DNA from: Kitasatospora sp. GP82 | GTDB taxonomy: Bacteria; Actinomycetota; Actinomycetes; Streptomycetales; Streptomycetaceae | Assembly: GCF_029892105.1 (NCBI RefSeq) | Contig: NZ_JARZAJ010000028.1 | Span: 1-64,000 of the forward strand | Direction of reading: 5' to 3' | Length of the DNA: 64,000 bases | In this document: positions 36,554 through 45,925 of the stretch, piece after piece | How positions within the stretch are numbered: position 1 is the first letter of the stretch | Layout of the letters: each line of letters starts with the position of its first letter | Made by a program: the position numbers and the translations under genes | The notes under the pieces: model-generated | Database searches by the model: none | Seen by the model: the letters and a program-made list of their open reading frames with translations, nothing else | Told to the model about the DNA's origin: nothing

Positions 36554-37922
36554 GAACCGACTTGTCCTCCTGGCCGTGAGTGCGGTCGCAGCGCTCACCG
36601 CGGTCGCGCTGCCCGCCCTGCCTCAGGCCTCCGCCTCCGCCTCCTCCGCAGCTCGGGCGATCGTCTTCCGGGTCCCCGTCCGGGATGCGAGCGACCCGCA
36701 GAAACTGCTCGCAGGCGGCTTCGATGTCCTGGAACGGCGTCAGGGCAACGACCTGTTCGTTCTCGGCGACGCGGCAGCCGGTGCGCGTCTTCACCAGCTC
36801 GGATTCACCTGGACGGTGGACCGGACCCTGCCGGGCGGGCGCACCAGCGCGCAGGACGTCCACGCGGCAGACGTCAACGACACCTACTACGGCGGCTACC
36901 ACACGGTCAACGCCCACTACACGCACCTGGACCAGACCGCCGCCCAACATCCCGGCCTGGCCACCGTGGTGACCTACGGCCAGTCCTGGCGCAAGCAGAA
37001 CGGGCAGCCGAACGGCTACGACCTGAAGGCCATCTGCATCACCAAGCTGACCCAGGGCGACTGCCGGCTCGATCCGAACCCGGCCAAGCCCCGCTTCTTC
37101 CTGATGAGTCAGATCCACGCCAGGGAGATCACCACCGGAGAGGTCTCCTGGCGCTGGATCGACTACCTGACGGGCAACTACGGGACCGACCCGACCGTCA
37201 CCGCGCTGATGGACTCCACCGAGATGTGGGTGGTGCCGATCGCCAACCCCGACGGCGTCGACATCGTCCAGCAGGGCGGCGACAACCCCAACCTGCAGCG
37301 CAAGAACGCCGACGACACCAACGGCACCTCCTGCGGCTGGAACGGCCAGACCGGCATCGACCTCAACCGCAACACCAACTCGCACTGGGGCGCCAGCGGC
37401 ACCTCGGACCAGCCCTGTGACGAGACCTATCCGGGACCCGACGCGAACTCCGAGACCGAGAACTCCGCTCTGGAGAACCTCTTCCGCAACCTGTACCCGG
37501 CCGTGCGCGGCACCGGCGACACGACCCCGGCACCGGTCGACACCCGAGGCGTCATGATCACCATGCACAGCGACGCCAGCATGGTGCTCTTCCCCTGGGG
37601 GTTCGACCACACCGTGCACACCGGGAACGACGCCGCGCTGCGTGCCATGGCCGCCCGGCTCGGATCCATCACCGGCTACCAGTACGGCCAGCCCGGCGAG
37701 ATCCTCTACGACGCGGCCGGCACCACCGACGACTGGACCTACGACAAACTCGGCCTGGCGAGCTTCACGATCGAGGTCGGCGACAGTGACGGCCGCGGCT
37801 GTGACGGCTTTCTGCCGCCGTACAGCTGCCAGGACAGCTACTTCTGGCCCAAGCTTCAGCCCGCCCTGCTGTACGCCGCCCAACACGCCGCGGCCCCGTA
37901 CCGGACCGCATCGGACGGCTGA
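36546..37922 (+). CDS. Secreted M14 zinc carboxypeptidase
   Basis: This 458-residue protein begins with a signal peptide (1-33). The M14 motifs are present: the HxxE zinc pair in QIHAREITTGE (His191, Glu194), the substrate-binding GIDLNRN (Arg275), the third zinc ligand in MITMHSD (His341) and the catalytic Glu410 in SFTIEVGD. It removes C-terminal residues from peptides outside the cell. GAAGGG lies 10 bases before the ATG at 36546, and a short leader frame overlaps this start. Length and motif spacing are normal for streptomycete zinc carboxypeptidases. Confidence 0.88.
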   Translation: MRRNRLVLLAVSAVAALTAVALPALPQASASASSAARAIVFRVPVRDASDPQKLLAGGFDVLERRQGNDLFVLGDAAAGARLHQLGFTWTVDRTLPGGRTSAQDVHAADVNDTYYGGYHTVNAHYTHLDQTAAQHPGLATVVTYGQSWRKQNGQPNGYDLKAICITKLTQGDCRLDPNPAKPRFFLMSQIHAREITTGEVSWRWIDYLTGNYGTDPTVTALMDSTEMWVVPIANPDGVDIVQQGGDNPNLQRKNADDTNGTSCGWNGQTGIDLNRNTNSHWGASGTSDQPCDETYPGPDANSETENSALENLFRNLYPAVRGTGDTTPAPVDTRGVMITMHSDASMVLFPWGFDHTVHTGNDAALRAMAARLGSITGYQYGQPGEILYDAAGTTDDWTYDKLGLASFTIEVGDSDGRGCDGFLPPYSCQDSYFWPKLQPALLYAAQHAAAPYRTASDG

Positions 37923-37996
37923 CACGTCAACGCGGAAGGCTGCGTCGACCTGCTCGTCGCAGTGTCTGCGCCCGCTGGACGTACCGGGCGCCGGTC

Positions 37997-39103
37997 ATGC
38001 CGCCAGTAGCGACGACCGTAACCGAAAACCGGCTCCGTGTCAGGCGTCCCGGTGACGCACGGCCCACCACCCGGCGGGACCGGTGGCGTACGGTGCTCTG
38101 GCTTCAGGCGCGGCTCGTCCTCGCGGTCGTGGCCGTGATGACGACGGTCTGGGGGCCGGTGCTCGCCTTCGACCTGCTGCGCCTAGGCCTCGGTGAAGCT
38201 CCGGTGGCAGTGCCGGCTCTTGGAACCTGGGAGCCGCACCGGTGGTACGCGCCGCTTGCCGTGCTGCCGGCCGTCGGGACCTGGGCCCTGCTCGTCGCAC
38301 TCGGCGACTTCGTCACCTTTCTCGCCCGGTTGCTGCTCGGCCCCTCCACCGCGGAGCGGCTGTCCTTGCTGGAGGAGCGCACCGAGCGGCTCCTGGAGCG
38401 CACCCGCATCGCCAGGGAGCTGCACGACTCCATCGGGCATGCGCTGACCGTCGCCGTAGTGCAGGCGGGCGCCGCGCGGGCGGCCGGGGACGCCGAGTTC
38501 ACCGAACGGGCCCTGGCCGCGATCGAGGAGATCGGCCGGGGTGCGCTGGAGGACCTGGAGCGGGTGCTGCTCGTGCTGCGCGAGAGCACCCAGCCGGTGA
38601 GCGGGCGGCCAACCCTGCTGGAGGCGGACCGGCTGCTGGAGGCGGCGCGCAGTTCGGGCGCGGACGTGGACGCCGAGCTGTCGGGGCCGCTGAAGCAGGT
38701 GCCGGGGCCGGTGTCCCGCGAGGGCTACCGCATTCTCCAGGAGGCGCTCACCAATGTGCTGCGGCACTCGGGCCCCGTGCCGATACGGGTGCGGATGGCG
38801 GTGATCGGTCGGCGACTGGAAATGGACGTGACCAATCCGTTGCCGGGCCGCGCGTCGCCCGACCACGGCGGCAGCAGGCTGCGCGGCATACGCGAGCGGA
38901 CGGCGCTGCTCGGCGGTAAGGCGCAGGCGGGCCCGTGGCACGGTGAGTGGCGGGTTCGGGTGCGGCTGCCGCTCGACGGTGCGGGGGTCGCGTGGGGCGG
39001 CCGTGCGAGGGCGGCGAAAGGCCGGGCCGGGACACGGAGTTCCCAAGGGCATCCGCCCACAGGGCAGGGGCGGTCGTCGGGCCTGCCACCGGACAGGCCC
39101 TAG
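37997..39103 (+). CDS. NarL-type sensor histidine kinase, orphan
   Basis: This 368-residue protein has two membrane helices (about 36-62 and 85-110), a HisKA_3 dimerisation domain with the phosphoacceptor His143 in RIARELHDSIGHALTV, and a HATPase region (EALTNVLRHSG, then GSRLRGIRERTALLGG). It would autophosphorylate and pass phosphate to a LuxR-type response regulator, but none is encoded on either side. The C-terminal 50 residues are basic and of low complexity. The short extracytoplasmic loop between helices suggests sensing within the membrane. Confidence 0.8.
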   Translation: MPPVATTVTENRLRVRRPGDARPTTRRDRWRTVLWLQARLVLAVVAVMTTVWGPVLAFDLLRLGLGEAPVAVPALGTWEPHRWYAPLAVLPAVGTWALLVALGDFVTFLARLLLGPSTAERLSLLEERTERLLERTRIARELHDSIGHALTVAVVQAGAARAAGDAEFTERALAAIEEIGRGALEDLERVLLVLRESTQPVSGRPTLLEADRLLEAARSSGADVDAELSGPLKQVPGPVSREGYRILQEALTNVLRHSGPVPIRVRMAVIGRRLEMDVTNPLPGRASPDHGGSRLRGIRERTALLGGKAQAGPWHGEWRVRVRLPLDGAGVAWGGRARAAKGRAGTRSSQGHPPTGQGRSSGLPPDRP

Positions 39104-39861
39104 GCTGGTCGGATGCCGGTTACCGTTCTCCGGCCGCCACTCGTCGTAGGACGGAGCTCGGGTGGCGGGCGCACCGGTGTGTGATGCCTTGGATGAACCA
39201 GTCCTGGCGGTCCGGCAGGTTTGCCAGTGAGGACGCTGGGCCCATGTCGGCACCAAACATCCATTCGATGAGCTGACTTGACCGGGACGCAGATACCGGC
39301 ATTCTTCCGATCGAGTCGGCGGCGGGCAGGCCGCTTGTGTGCAGCCGGTCCTGTACCGCTACGGTGGAGGCCGTTGCAGACCTGGGGGGGCCGACGTGGA
39401 CCGAACGCAAGTACCTGACCGGATCGACTTCTGCCGTTGTGGCAGCAGTCGGCCCGCCTCGCGATCGGCCGTTACGGACGTCGAACCAGGTCCCTGGGCC
39501 CAGCCGGCATACAAGGCGTAATGCCATGTCCCGGGCAGCCCTTGCCGTTTCGCACCTCCGGCGAAGGGGCTGAAGTGGCCCACTCCGCTGGTCCGCGGAC
39601 CTTGACCCTGTCAGGTCGGGTCAACTCGTCGCGGACGGTCGAGGCGGTACGCAATCTCCAGCGCCGGGCGGCCCCTTCGGCCGCCATGCCCCGGTAGCGG
39701 ACTTCAACGGCCGGACACGCATACTACCGGCTACGTGATCCCGAAGCACGGCATGTCACTCCGGAGAGCGACCTCCGGCGGTCCGTGGCGTCTGCGGACA
39801 CCGGACCGATCGACTCCCTCACCGGCGCAGGTCTACTCATTTCCCGAAAGGATCCTTCCTC
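39104..39861. other. Gene-free stretch
   Basis: Over 750 bases have no supported gene. A minus-strand frame (39120-39527) is open but matches nothing and lacks a good start. The last bases hold the AAAGGA ribosome site of the following gene. Confidence 0.4.
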
Positions 39862-40833
39862 ATGGCAGCTTTCCATCGCATCGGCATACGCCGACCGATT
39901 GCCGGGCTGGCCGCCGGCGCAGCGGCGACGCTGCTGGTGTTCACCGCGTCCGCCGGCGCGCAGGCGGCGCCCCAACCCCGGCCGAGCACCCCGGGTATAT
40001 GCTCCTCCGCGCGCAACCCCCAGCTGGCCGCCCACCTGTCCCAGGACATCACGGGCGCCCTGGCGGGCCGTCAGGACACGGTGGCGTTCGCAATATCGGA
40101 CGCCAAGACCGGCGTGTCCTGCGCCTACCACTCCTCTTTGCACTTCGACTCGGCGAGCGTCGTCAAGGCGACCATCATGGGCGCCGTGCTGCGCCGTGCC
40201 GAGGACGAGCACCGATACCTGACCGACTGGGAGGACACCAACCTCCAGCAGATGATCACGGCGTCCGACAACACTGCGGCCACCAACCTGTGGAAGAGCC
40301 TGGGCATGCCCCGCCTCCAGGCCTTCCTGAAGCTGGCAGGGATGAACGACACCCAGCTGGGCGCTGATGGCTACTGGGGTCTTACGCAGATCACCGCAGC
40401 CGACGAGCTGAAGATGCTGGATGTCTTCACCGGCAACCCGAGCGTGCTCACGCCGGCCGGAAAGGCCTATGCCCTGGGGCTGATGAGCCAGGTGGAGGCC
40501 GACCAGCGTTGGGGTACCCCCTTCGGCGCGCCGGCCACGGTCTCCGTGCACGTGAAGAACGGCTGGCTGCCTCGGGCGACCCACGGCTGGCGGGTGCACA
40601 GCCTGGGCATCTTCACCGGTGCGGGCAAGGACTACCGGATGGCGGTCCTGACCCAGGACAACGCCACCGAGTCCGACGGGATCGACACGATCCAGCGGAT
40701 CGCCTCGGCGGTGCACCACGACCTCAACAGCGGTGCCGGCGGCCAGACCTCCAAGCTCGCTCCCCAGGGTCGTGACACCGAAGCGCCCGAGGCCTCCGAC
40801 GGCTCGGCGCCGTTCGGGTCCGTCGCGCACTGA
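39862..40833 (+). CDS. Secreted class A beta-lactamase-like serine hydrolase
   Basis: This 323-residue protein has a signal peptide (1-36) and the class A motifs SVVK (Ser99, Lys102), SDN (Ser135-Asn137) and KNG (Lys232), where beta-lactamases usually have KTG or KSG. I do not see the ExxLN omega-loop motif containing Glu166, so deacylation of beta-lactams may be weak; it may bind penicillins or act on peptidoglycan-like substrates. AAAGGA lies 8 bases before the ATG. It is a single-gene unit closed by a strong terminator at 40874-40913. Confidence 0.8.
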   Translation: MAAFHRIGIRRPIAGLAAGAAATLLVFTASAGAQAAPQPRPSTPGICSSARNPQLAAHLSQDITGALAGRQDTVAFAISDAKTGVSCAYHSSLHFDSASVVKATIMGAVLRRAEDEHRYLTDWEDTNLQQMITASDNTAATNLWKSLGMPRLQAFLKLAGMNDTQLGADGYWGLTQITAADELKMLDVFTGNPSVLTPAGKAYALGLMSQVEADQRWGTPFGAPATVSVHVKNGWLPRATHGWRVHSLGIFTGAGKDYRMAVLTQDNATESDGIDTIQRIASAVHHDLNSGAGGQTSKLAPQGRDTEAPEASDGSAPFGSVAH

Positions 40834-40873
40834 CGCACTCCTCGGGCCCGGCCGCGCGGTCGAGCGTCAGGCA

Positions 40874-40913
40874 GGGGGTGGGGCCGACGGCAGCAGCTGT
40901 CGGCCCCACCCCC
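40874..40913 (+). terminator. 15-bp hairpin terminator
   Basis: GGGGGTGGGGCCGAC (40874-40888) pairs perfectly with 40899-40913 and is followed by CTTTG. It ends the class A serine hydrolase unit. Confidence 0.85.
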
Positions 40914-40965
40914 CTTTGTGCATCAGCGGGCCTGACGGATGGCGTTCACGAATCGCGATGCGGCG

Positions 40966-41168
40966 TCAGCCGGCCGGTGGTTCGTCCGCCCGGAGATTCG
41001 ACTTCAGCTGCTCGAAGTCGGTGGGGGCCGATCGTCGTGGCAGGAAGTCCTTGATCTGTTGAGCGCAGTCCTGCGGACTGGCAGTGCTGGTGTCGCACTC
41101 GATGTCGCAGATGCCGTGGGCGTGAACGCGCGCGCCGCCACAGCTCGGCAGAGAACCCGTACCCGCAG
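40966..41168 (-). pseudogene. Chloramphenicol phosphotransferase-like C-terminal fragment
   Basis: The minus frame reads VHAHGICDIECDTSTASPQDCAQ and then IKDFLPRRSAPTDFEQLKS to TGA 40966-40968. The DTS-T-SP-DCA-QI pattern is the end of the CPT/AAA kinase family. The P-loop part is absent: upstream the frame enters the stop region of the neighbouring membrane protein gene. The intact enzyme would phosphorylate chloramphenicol-like substrates; this is a remnant. Confidence 0.45.
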
Positions 41169-41171
41169 CCG

Positions 41172-41771
41172 TCAGGGGGCCCCGGTGAGGCTGCTCAGGA
41201 AGCGGGCCAGCAGGACGACGTAGTCGAGGGACCCGATGAGCAGAGCGGTCGAAGTGCCCAGCAGCATCGGGCCCGCGGCCTTGGGATCACTCCTGAGGCG
41301 GCGGGCGAAGTGGGCGGCCACACCGAGCGGCAGGACCAGGGCAGCGACCGCCACCACAGCGAGGAGCAACGCCGGCACGCCCAGGTCGGCCGCTTCGAGG
41401 AAGTACCGGCCGACCACCCATGTGCCGGCCACCGACACGGACAGGACCACCGCCAGGGCCACCACCGGAGCACGCTCGTAAAAGGTCCGCGCAGAAGCCG
41501 GCCGACCCGGGACCCACGGGACCCGGACCTGGTTGTCGAGGCCGTCGGCCTGACACGGCACTTCCGGGGCCTCCGCCCTCGTCCGGCCGCAGGCGTCGGA
41601 TCCTTCCTCACCCAGGCGGCCAGGGACGCCGGACACCGCAGCGTCGGAGGCTTCGACAGCGGCGGGCAGGGCGGCCGCAGCCTCCACGGCCGGGTGGCCC
41701 ACCATCTCCGGAACAGCCGCGGCGCCCGCCTCACCAGGGCACCTCGATCCCGCAGGGAACTTGTCTCGCAT
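41172..41771 (-). CDS. Three-helix membrane protein of unknown function
   Basis: This 199-residue protein has a charged, alanine-rich N-terminal half and three helices in the second half (VVALAVVLSVSVAGTWVVG, VPALLLAVVAVAALVLPLGV, and GPMLLGTSTALLIGSLDYVV). The first half looks less like normal coding sequence, so the true start may be internal, near residue 95. No family is recognised. Confidence 0.45.
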   Translation of the reverse strand: MRDKFPAGSRCPGEAGAAAVPEMVGHPAVEAAAALPAAVEASDAAVSGVPGRLGEEGSDACGRTRAEAPEVPCQADGLDNQVRVPWVPGRPASARTFYERAPVVALAVVLSVSVAGTWVVGRYFLEAADLGVPALLLAVVAVAALVLPLGVAAHFARRLRSDPKAAGPMLLGTSTALLIGSLDYVVLLARFLSSLTGAP

Positions 41772-42034
41772 GCGTCGTCCTCAAGCCTCATCGAATCCCT
41801 GATCGACTCTCACGCTATGCGGCCCCGACGCGCGGGGCACCCGACGGAAGGCACCCGGGTGGTAAGGCCATGCTCCGCTGCGGACCCCGGCTGCCCGAAA
41901 ATCAGTCAGCATGCTGCCCGGGGGGCAACACCGGTCACTCCGGGACGTGGTGCGCCGACGGCACGGCGGCTGCCGCAACCTGCGGCGGGCCGCCACGCCG
42001 GCCCGACCAAGAGACCCTCCCCGGGGGAACCTCC

Positions 42035-42472
42035 ATGAGCACCGTCCAGCCCGTCCGCGTGTCCTTCGACGTGCTGAAGCAGAACCGGCGCCTGCTGGTC
42101 TTCCCCCTGCTGACCGGCGCCGCGCTGGCGCTGACCACCACCGGCATCGCGGTGCCGCTGTACCTTCGGCACGGGGTCCAGCCCTCGCTGTCCACCTCGG
42201 AGCGGATCGCCATCGGCGTCGACTACCTGCTGCTGGGGTTCGTGCTGACGCTCTGCAACGCCACGATGATCTGCGCGGTCCACGACGTCCTGCGCGGCGA
42301 GCCCGTCCGGATCGGCGCGAGCTGCCGGCGCGCGTTGCGGCACTGGCGGCAGCTGCTGGTCTGGAGCGTGCTCAGCGCGACGGCCCTGCTGCTCATCCGA
42401 CAGCTGGAACGGATCCCGGTGGTGGGCTGGATCATGCGCGAACGAACACGCCTTCCGACCCGGTCGGCGTGA
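42035..42472 (+). pseudogene. DUF6159-like membrane protein, 3'-truncated
   Basis: From ATG 42035 the 145 residues read VRVSFDVLKQNRRLLVFPLLTGAA, two helices, FVLTLCNATMICAVHDVLRGEP, and RRALRHWRQLLVWSVLSATALLLIRQLE. This is the first half of DUF6159-type membrane proteins, normally around 250-280 residues. After VVGWIMRE the frame shows unrelated residues and stops. A later fragment (HLLHSAVHRALGIDVTG, near 42480) may be a separate remnant. The function of the family is unknown. Confidence 0.5.
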
Positions 42473-42742
42473 CCCAGCACCTGCTCCACTCCGCGGTGCA
42501 CAGAGCGCTCGGCATCGACGTCACCGGTTCGACCGGTGCGGAGCAGCTTCCGGGCACTTTCGGTCAGTCCCCCGCCGTCGACCCGGGCCGTTCCGGACAG
42601 CCGGCGGCCGGCAGACGCGCGTCCGCTACCCTTTGACGTCGCTCACCAGGCCGAAGTCGTCGGCCACCGAACTCCGCGCCGCCGCCCTCGCGGTCCGGAC
42701 CGACGACGGCCGCCGAGCCGACCGGAACCAGAAGGAGTCCTC

Positions 42743-43552
42743 ATGACGGTGCACCGGCGGACAGAGGAAGAGGTGCTGGTCGGCGGCGGCGTGAATCAGG
42801 TCGTGCGGATCGGATCGACCGTTCGACGCCCCGCCGGCCCCTGGACCCCCACCGTCCACGCACTGCTCGACCACCTGCGGGCGGCAGGGTTCACCGGTGC
42901 CCCACGTGCTCTCGGCCTCGACACCGGCGGCCGGGAGATCCTCGACTTCGTGCCCGGCCACGTCGCCAGCTACCCGCTGCCGGACTACGCGCGATCAGAT
43001 GCCACCCTGCGGGCCGTGGCCGTGCTCCTGCGCGACTACCACGACGCCACCGCCCGCTTCACCCCGCCGCCGGAAGCCACCTGGTACCTGCCCGGCCGAG
43101 AGCCGACCGAGGTGATCTGCCACGGCGACATCGCCCCCTACAACTGCGTCTTCCGCGACGGAAAGCCGATCGCGTTCATCGACTTCGATACCGCCCACCC
43201 CGGCCCGCGCATCTGGGACCTCGCCTACGCCGCCTATCGGTTCGTGCCCCTCACCGATCCGGGCAACGGCGACTTTGCGCTGCCCGTCGAGGAACAGGCA
43301 CGTCGGCTCGGACTCCTCGCCGACGCCTATCAGTTGGACGACAGCGATCGCGCCGCACTCGCCGACACCGCCCGGGAGCGCCTGGATGCTCTGGTCCGCC
43401 ACATGCACGAGCAGGCCAACGCCGGCACCGTCGCGTTCGCCGAACACGTCGCCGCCGGACACGACCTCCTCTACCGCACCGATGCGGCACACATCGCCCG
43501 CCACACAGCACTCTTCACCGCGGCGCTGAGTCGAAAGCACCCACAGCAGTGA
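42743..43552 (+). CDS. Aminoglycoside phosphotransferase-family kinase
   Basis: This 269-residue protein has the APH/choline-kinase motifs: the catalytic loop VICHGDIAPYNCV (Asp129, Asn134) and the magnesium-binding IDFD (Asp147), followed by WDLAYAAYRFVPL. It transfers phosphate from ATP to a small hydroxylated substrate in the cytoplasm; an aminoglycoside is one possibility, but many streptomycete members act on other molecules. GAAGGAG lies 9 bases before the ATG. Length is slightly shorter than typical APH enzymes. It appears to be transcribed alone. Confidence 0.8.
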   Translation: MTVHRRTEEEVLVGGGVNQVVRIGSTVRRPAGPWTPTVHALLDHLRAAGFTGAPRALGLDTGGREILDFVPGHVASYPLPDYARSDATLRAVAVLLRDYHDATARFTPPPEATWYLPGREPTEVICHGDIAPYNCVFRDGKPIAFIDFDTAHPGPRIWDLAYAAYRFVPLTDPGNGDFALPVEEQARRLGLLADAYQLDDSDRAALADTARERLDALVRHMHEQANAGTVAFAEHVAAGHDLLYRTDAAHIARHTALFTAALSRKHPQQ

Positions 43553-43611
43553 CTCCCGGCCACCAACGAAGCATCAGTGCCCGGCCGGAACACCTCGGAC
43601 ACCGGCGGTTA

Positions 43612-43887
43612 CTACACGTCGGTGAGGGGCTGCTGGGTGAAGCAGCCGAGATCGGTGATTGCCGCGGTGTCGCTGAGGGCGGCGAGCTGCTCCTCGTTGC
43701 GGGGGACGCCGCCGATGTCGACACCGAAGAGGAGGAGGTGGCTGCCGCCTTCGTCCTTGCGCAGGAGCGAGACGTTGAGGACATTGCCCGCGCGGCTCGG
43801 AGGAGCGTCGACCAGGGTGGCCAGGTGGGTGTCGACGGCCGCGACGAGATCGTCGGCGGCGGCAGTTGGCCCGACACGCCGTGACAC
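43612..43887 (-). CDS. Small conserved-looking protein
   Basis: A 91-residue frame from GTG 43887 reads LATLVDAPPSRAGNVLNVSLLRKDEGG, then HLLLFGVDIGGVPRNEEQLAAL and ITDLGCFTQQPLTDV. It has regular alternating strands and no membrane segment. It starts 9 bases after the DinB gene on the same strand and is probably in its operon. I do not recognise the family. Confidence 0.5.
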   Translation of the reverse strand: MSRRVGPTAAADDLVAAVDTHLATLVDAPPSRAGNVLNVSLLRKDEGGSHLLLFGVDIGGVPRNEEQLAALSDTAAITDLGCFTQQPLTDV

Positions 43888-43896
43888 GCCCAGGCG

Positions 43897-44367
43897 TCAG
43901 ATGCCGCGACTGCCGTCGCGGGTCTCGCGGATGATGTCCGCGTGACCGGCGTGCCGGGCCGTCTCCTCGATCAGGTGCAGGAGCACCCATCGCAGGTTGC
44001 GGTGCGCGAGCTTCGGCCAGGCGCACTGGGCGTCCAGGTCCATGCTCGCGGTGATCTCCCGTGAGATGGCCACCTGTTCCCCGAAACAGGCCAGCCAGCG
44101 CTCCACCGTGTCTTCGTCGTCGACACGGAAGTCCTCCTCGTTCGGATCCGGGGCATCGGGCTCCGGCCATTCGTGCGGGAAGACCCGTCCCGCCACAATG
44201 ATCTGGAACCACCGTCGTTCCCACAGCGCCGAGTGCTTGAGCAGCCCGAGCAGCGACAGCGAGCTCGCGGTCGGAGTCTCGCGGGCATCCGCGTCGGAGA
44301 CCCCCTGAATCTTGCGGACCAGGGCCTCTCGCTGCTTGTCGAGGAACCCGCACAGAGCTTCCCGCAC
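43897..44367 (-). CDS. DinB/DUF664-family protein, N-terminus probably shortened
   Basis: The 156-residue frame from GTG 44367 has the DinB four-helix pattern: FLDKQREALVRKIQG, LLGLLKHSALWERRWF (first metal His), then WVLLHLIEETARHAGHADIIRE with the second and third His. Family members usually have about 10-15 more residues before FLD. The start codon touches sequence that belongs to the divergent TetR gene, so the original 5' end is probably lost. DinB-like proteins are thiol- or metal-dependent transferases of mostly unknown role. Confidence 0.65.
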   Translation of the reverse strand: MREALCGFLDKQREALVRKIQGVSDADARETPTASSLSLLGLLKHSALWERRWFQIIVAGRVFPHEWPEPDAPDPNEEDFRVDDEDTVERWLACFGEQVAISREITASMDLDAQCAWPKLAHRNLRWVLLHLIEETARHAGHADIIRETRDGSRGI

Positions 44368-44373
44368 AGGCCG

Positions 44374-44919
44374 ACCCGGCCGCGTGGCGCGGACGCCCGA
44401 CGCGCCGACATCCTGCGGGCGGCCCGCCACGCCTTCGGCCGCCACGCCTACGCCGACACCACCATCGCGGCCATCGCGGACGGCGCGGGCGTGAGCTCGG
44501 CCCTGGTGATGAAGTACTTCGGCAGCAAGGAACAGCTGTTCGCGCAGGTCTTCACCTTCGAGGAGGACGCCGCCGCCCTGCTCGACGCCCCGCTGGACAC
44601 CCTTGCCCGCCACATGGTGCTGCACCTGCTCGCGACCCAGGAGGGCGAGGCCCGCGACCCCATCCTCCGCATCGCCTTCTCCCGCCTGCACGAGGAGCAG
44701 GGCCGCGAGGCCAGGGCCAACTTCCGCGCCCAGGTCGTCACCCGCCTTCCCGGCCCGGACGCCCCTCTTCGCGCCGAGATGGCCCTGGGCGTGCTGCTCG
44801 GCCCCGGCGCGCTGTACGCGATGGTCCAGGCCGAGGAGGTGCGCGCGCTGACGCACGAGCAGATCGCCGACCGGTACGTCCCGCTGCTCCAGCCCCTGCT
44901 CACAGGCCCACCGGCCTGA
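44374..44919 (+). pseudogene. TetR-family regulator lacking a clear start
   Basis: The frame reads TRPRGADARRADILRAARHAFGRH, then TTIAAIADGAGVSSALVMKYFGSKEQLF, a complete TetR HTH, and a regulatory domain ending at 44919. No ATG, GTG or TTG lies near the expected N-terminus: the open frame continues upstream only as antisense of the DinB gene. The first one to three codons therefore seem to be lost at a junction near 44368-44374. The ligand and targets are unknown. Confidence 0.7.
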
Positions 44920-44970
44920 CAGGGCGCGGCACACGGCACCCGACCGCCCGGCCGGCTCCGGGTGGTCGGA

Positions 44971-45342
44971 TCAGATGCCCAGGATCGGCCCGGTGTAGAC
45001 CAGTTCGGCCGCCGTCTGCTGCGCCCGGCGCAGGTGAGTGGCCGCGCCTTCGATCGCCGCGATGGCGTGTCCGAGGTCCACGGCGACCTCGGCCTGGCGC
45101 TCGGTGGGAGTGGGCGGGTCCGCGAAGACCGCGAGGTGCTCGGGTCTGATCGCGTTGAGGCCGGCGGCAAGCTGGTGCAGCGACTGCGGGAGGTGTTCCA
45201 GCAGGCCGGCGAGGGCGCCGAGGGTGTGGTGGACATCCGTTGGGTACGGGTACGCGGCGGTCTGCTGCGTGCACTCGTTGAGGTGACGGATCTCGTCGGC
45301 GGCCGAGGCGGCGATCCCGCTCGGCGTGCGATCAAGAAGCAT
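44971..45342 (-). CDS. Helical protein of unknown function
   Basis: From ATG 45342 with AAAGGA upstream, the 123-residue protein has GIAASAADEIRHLNECTQQTAAY, an LAGLLEHLPQSLHQLAAGL helix and AIAAIEGAATHLRRAQQTAAEL. It is all helix, soluble and resembles small streptomycete proteins without assigned function. Its start overlaps the end of the gene at 45332-45925 by 11 bases, so the two are co-transcribed. Confidence 0.65.
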   Translation of the reverse strand: MLLDRTPSGIAASAADEIRHLNECTQQTAAYPYPTDVHHTLGALAGLLEHLPQSLHQLAAGLNAIRPEHLAVFADPPTPTERQAEVAVDLGHAIAAIEGAATHLRRAQQTAAELVYTGPILGI

Positions 45343-45925
45343 GAGGCAGTCCTTTCCGTCGCTGTCCGTTCGTGCCCGTGGCCGGATACCGGCGGCGGGT
45401 TGGGACCGGTGGGGCCTCATCCGTACACGGGAGCGCCCACCACAGGGCCGCGTTTCCCCGGCCGGAGCGGCGCGCCGACTGGCGCCGACGCGGGGCTTCG
45501 TCCGGTTCCGGCTCGGGTCGCGCGGTGCTGCGGCCATGTCCCGGGGCGGCTGTCCCGGTGGCGGATGCCCGGTCCATCGCCCTCCGCAGCGCAGCCACCG
45601 TCGCCTGTGGATGTGCCGAGGTGGCCACGGTGCGGGCGAACGGCGAGGGTCGGCGCAGATCGACGCAGACCACGCTCCCGCGCCGGAGGCGGACCGCAAC
45701 GAAGTCCTGCCCGCCCGGATGCCGCCAAACCCCCAGGCACAGCGCACCGGGAATCAGCAGGCCGCGTTCCCGTACGCCGCGCAGGGCGCGCCAGGCCTCC
45801 GGCTGAGCCGTGATCCTGTCGACCGCCGCAAGTGGCATCCGGACATCGCCGTGCCGGGCTGCGACCTTCTCCAACCATGCCAGCCGGAGGACCAGTTCGT
45901 CACCGTCGACCATCAGCCTGGCCAT
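45332..45925 (-). CDS. PH-like domain protein of unknown function
   Basis: The 197-residue protein starts at ATG 45925 with a GGACGGAG site. The first 120 residues (DELVLRLAWLEKVAARHGDVRMPLAAV, IPGALCLGVWRHPGGQDFVAVRL, SVVCVDLRR) match a streptomycete family with a bacterial PH-like fold. The last 70 residues are basic, proline-rich and unlike the family, so the natural stop may have been lost. It overlaps the start of the next gene. Confidence 0.6.
   Translation of the reverse strand: MARLMVDGDELVLRLAWLEKVAARHGDVRMPLAAVDRITAQPEAWRALRGVRERGLLIPGALCLGVWRHPGGQDFVAVRLRRGSVVCVDLRRPSPFARTVATSAHPQATVAALRRAMDRASATGTAAPGHGRSTARPEPEPDEAPRRRQSARRSGRGNAALWWALPCTDEAPPVPTRRRYPATGTNGQRRKGLPHAS

Noticed and set aside
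39120-39527. 135-codon minus-strand frame
   Set aside because: It has no ribosome site, no recognised family and irregular composition.
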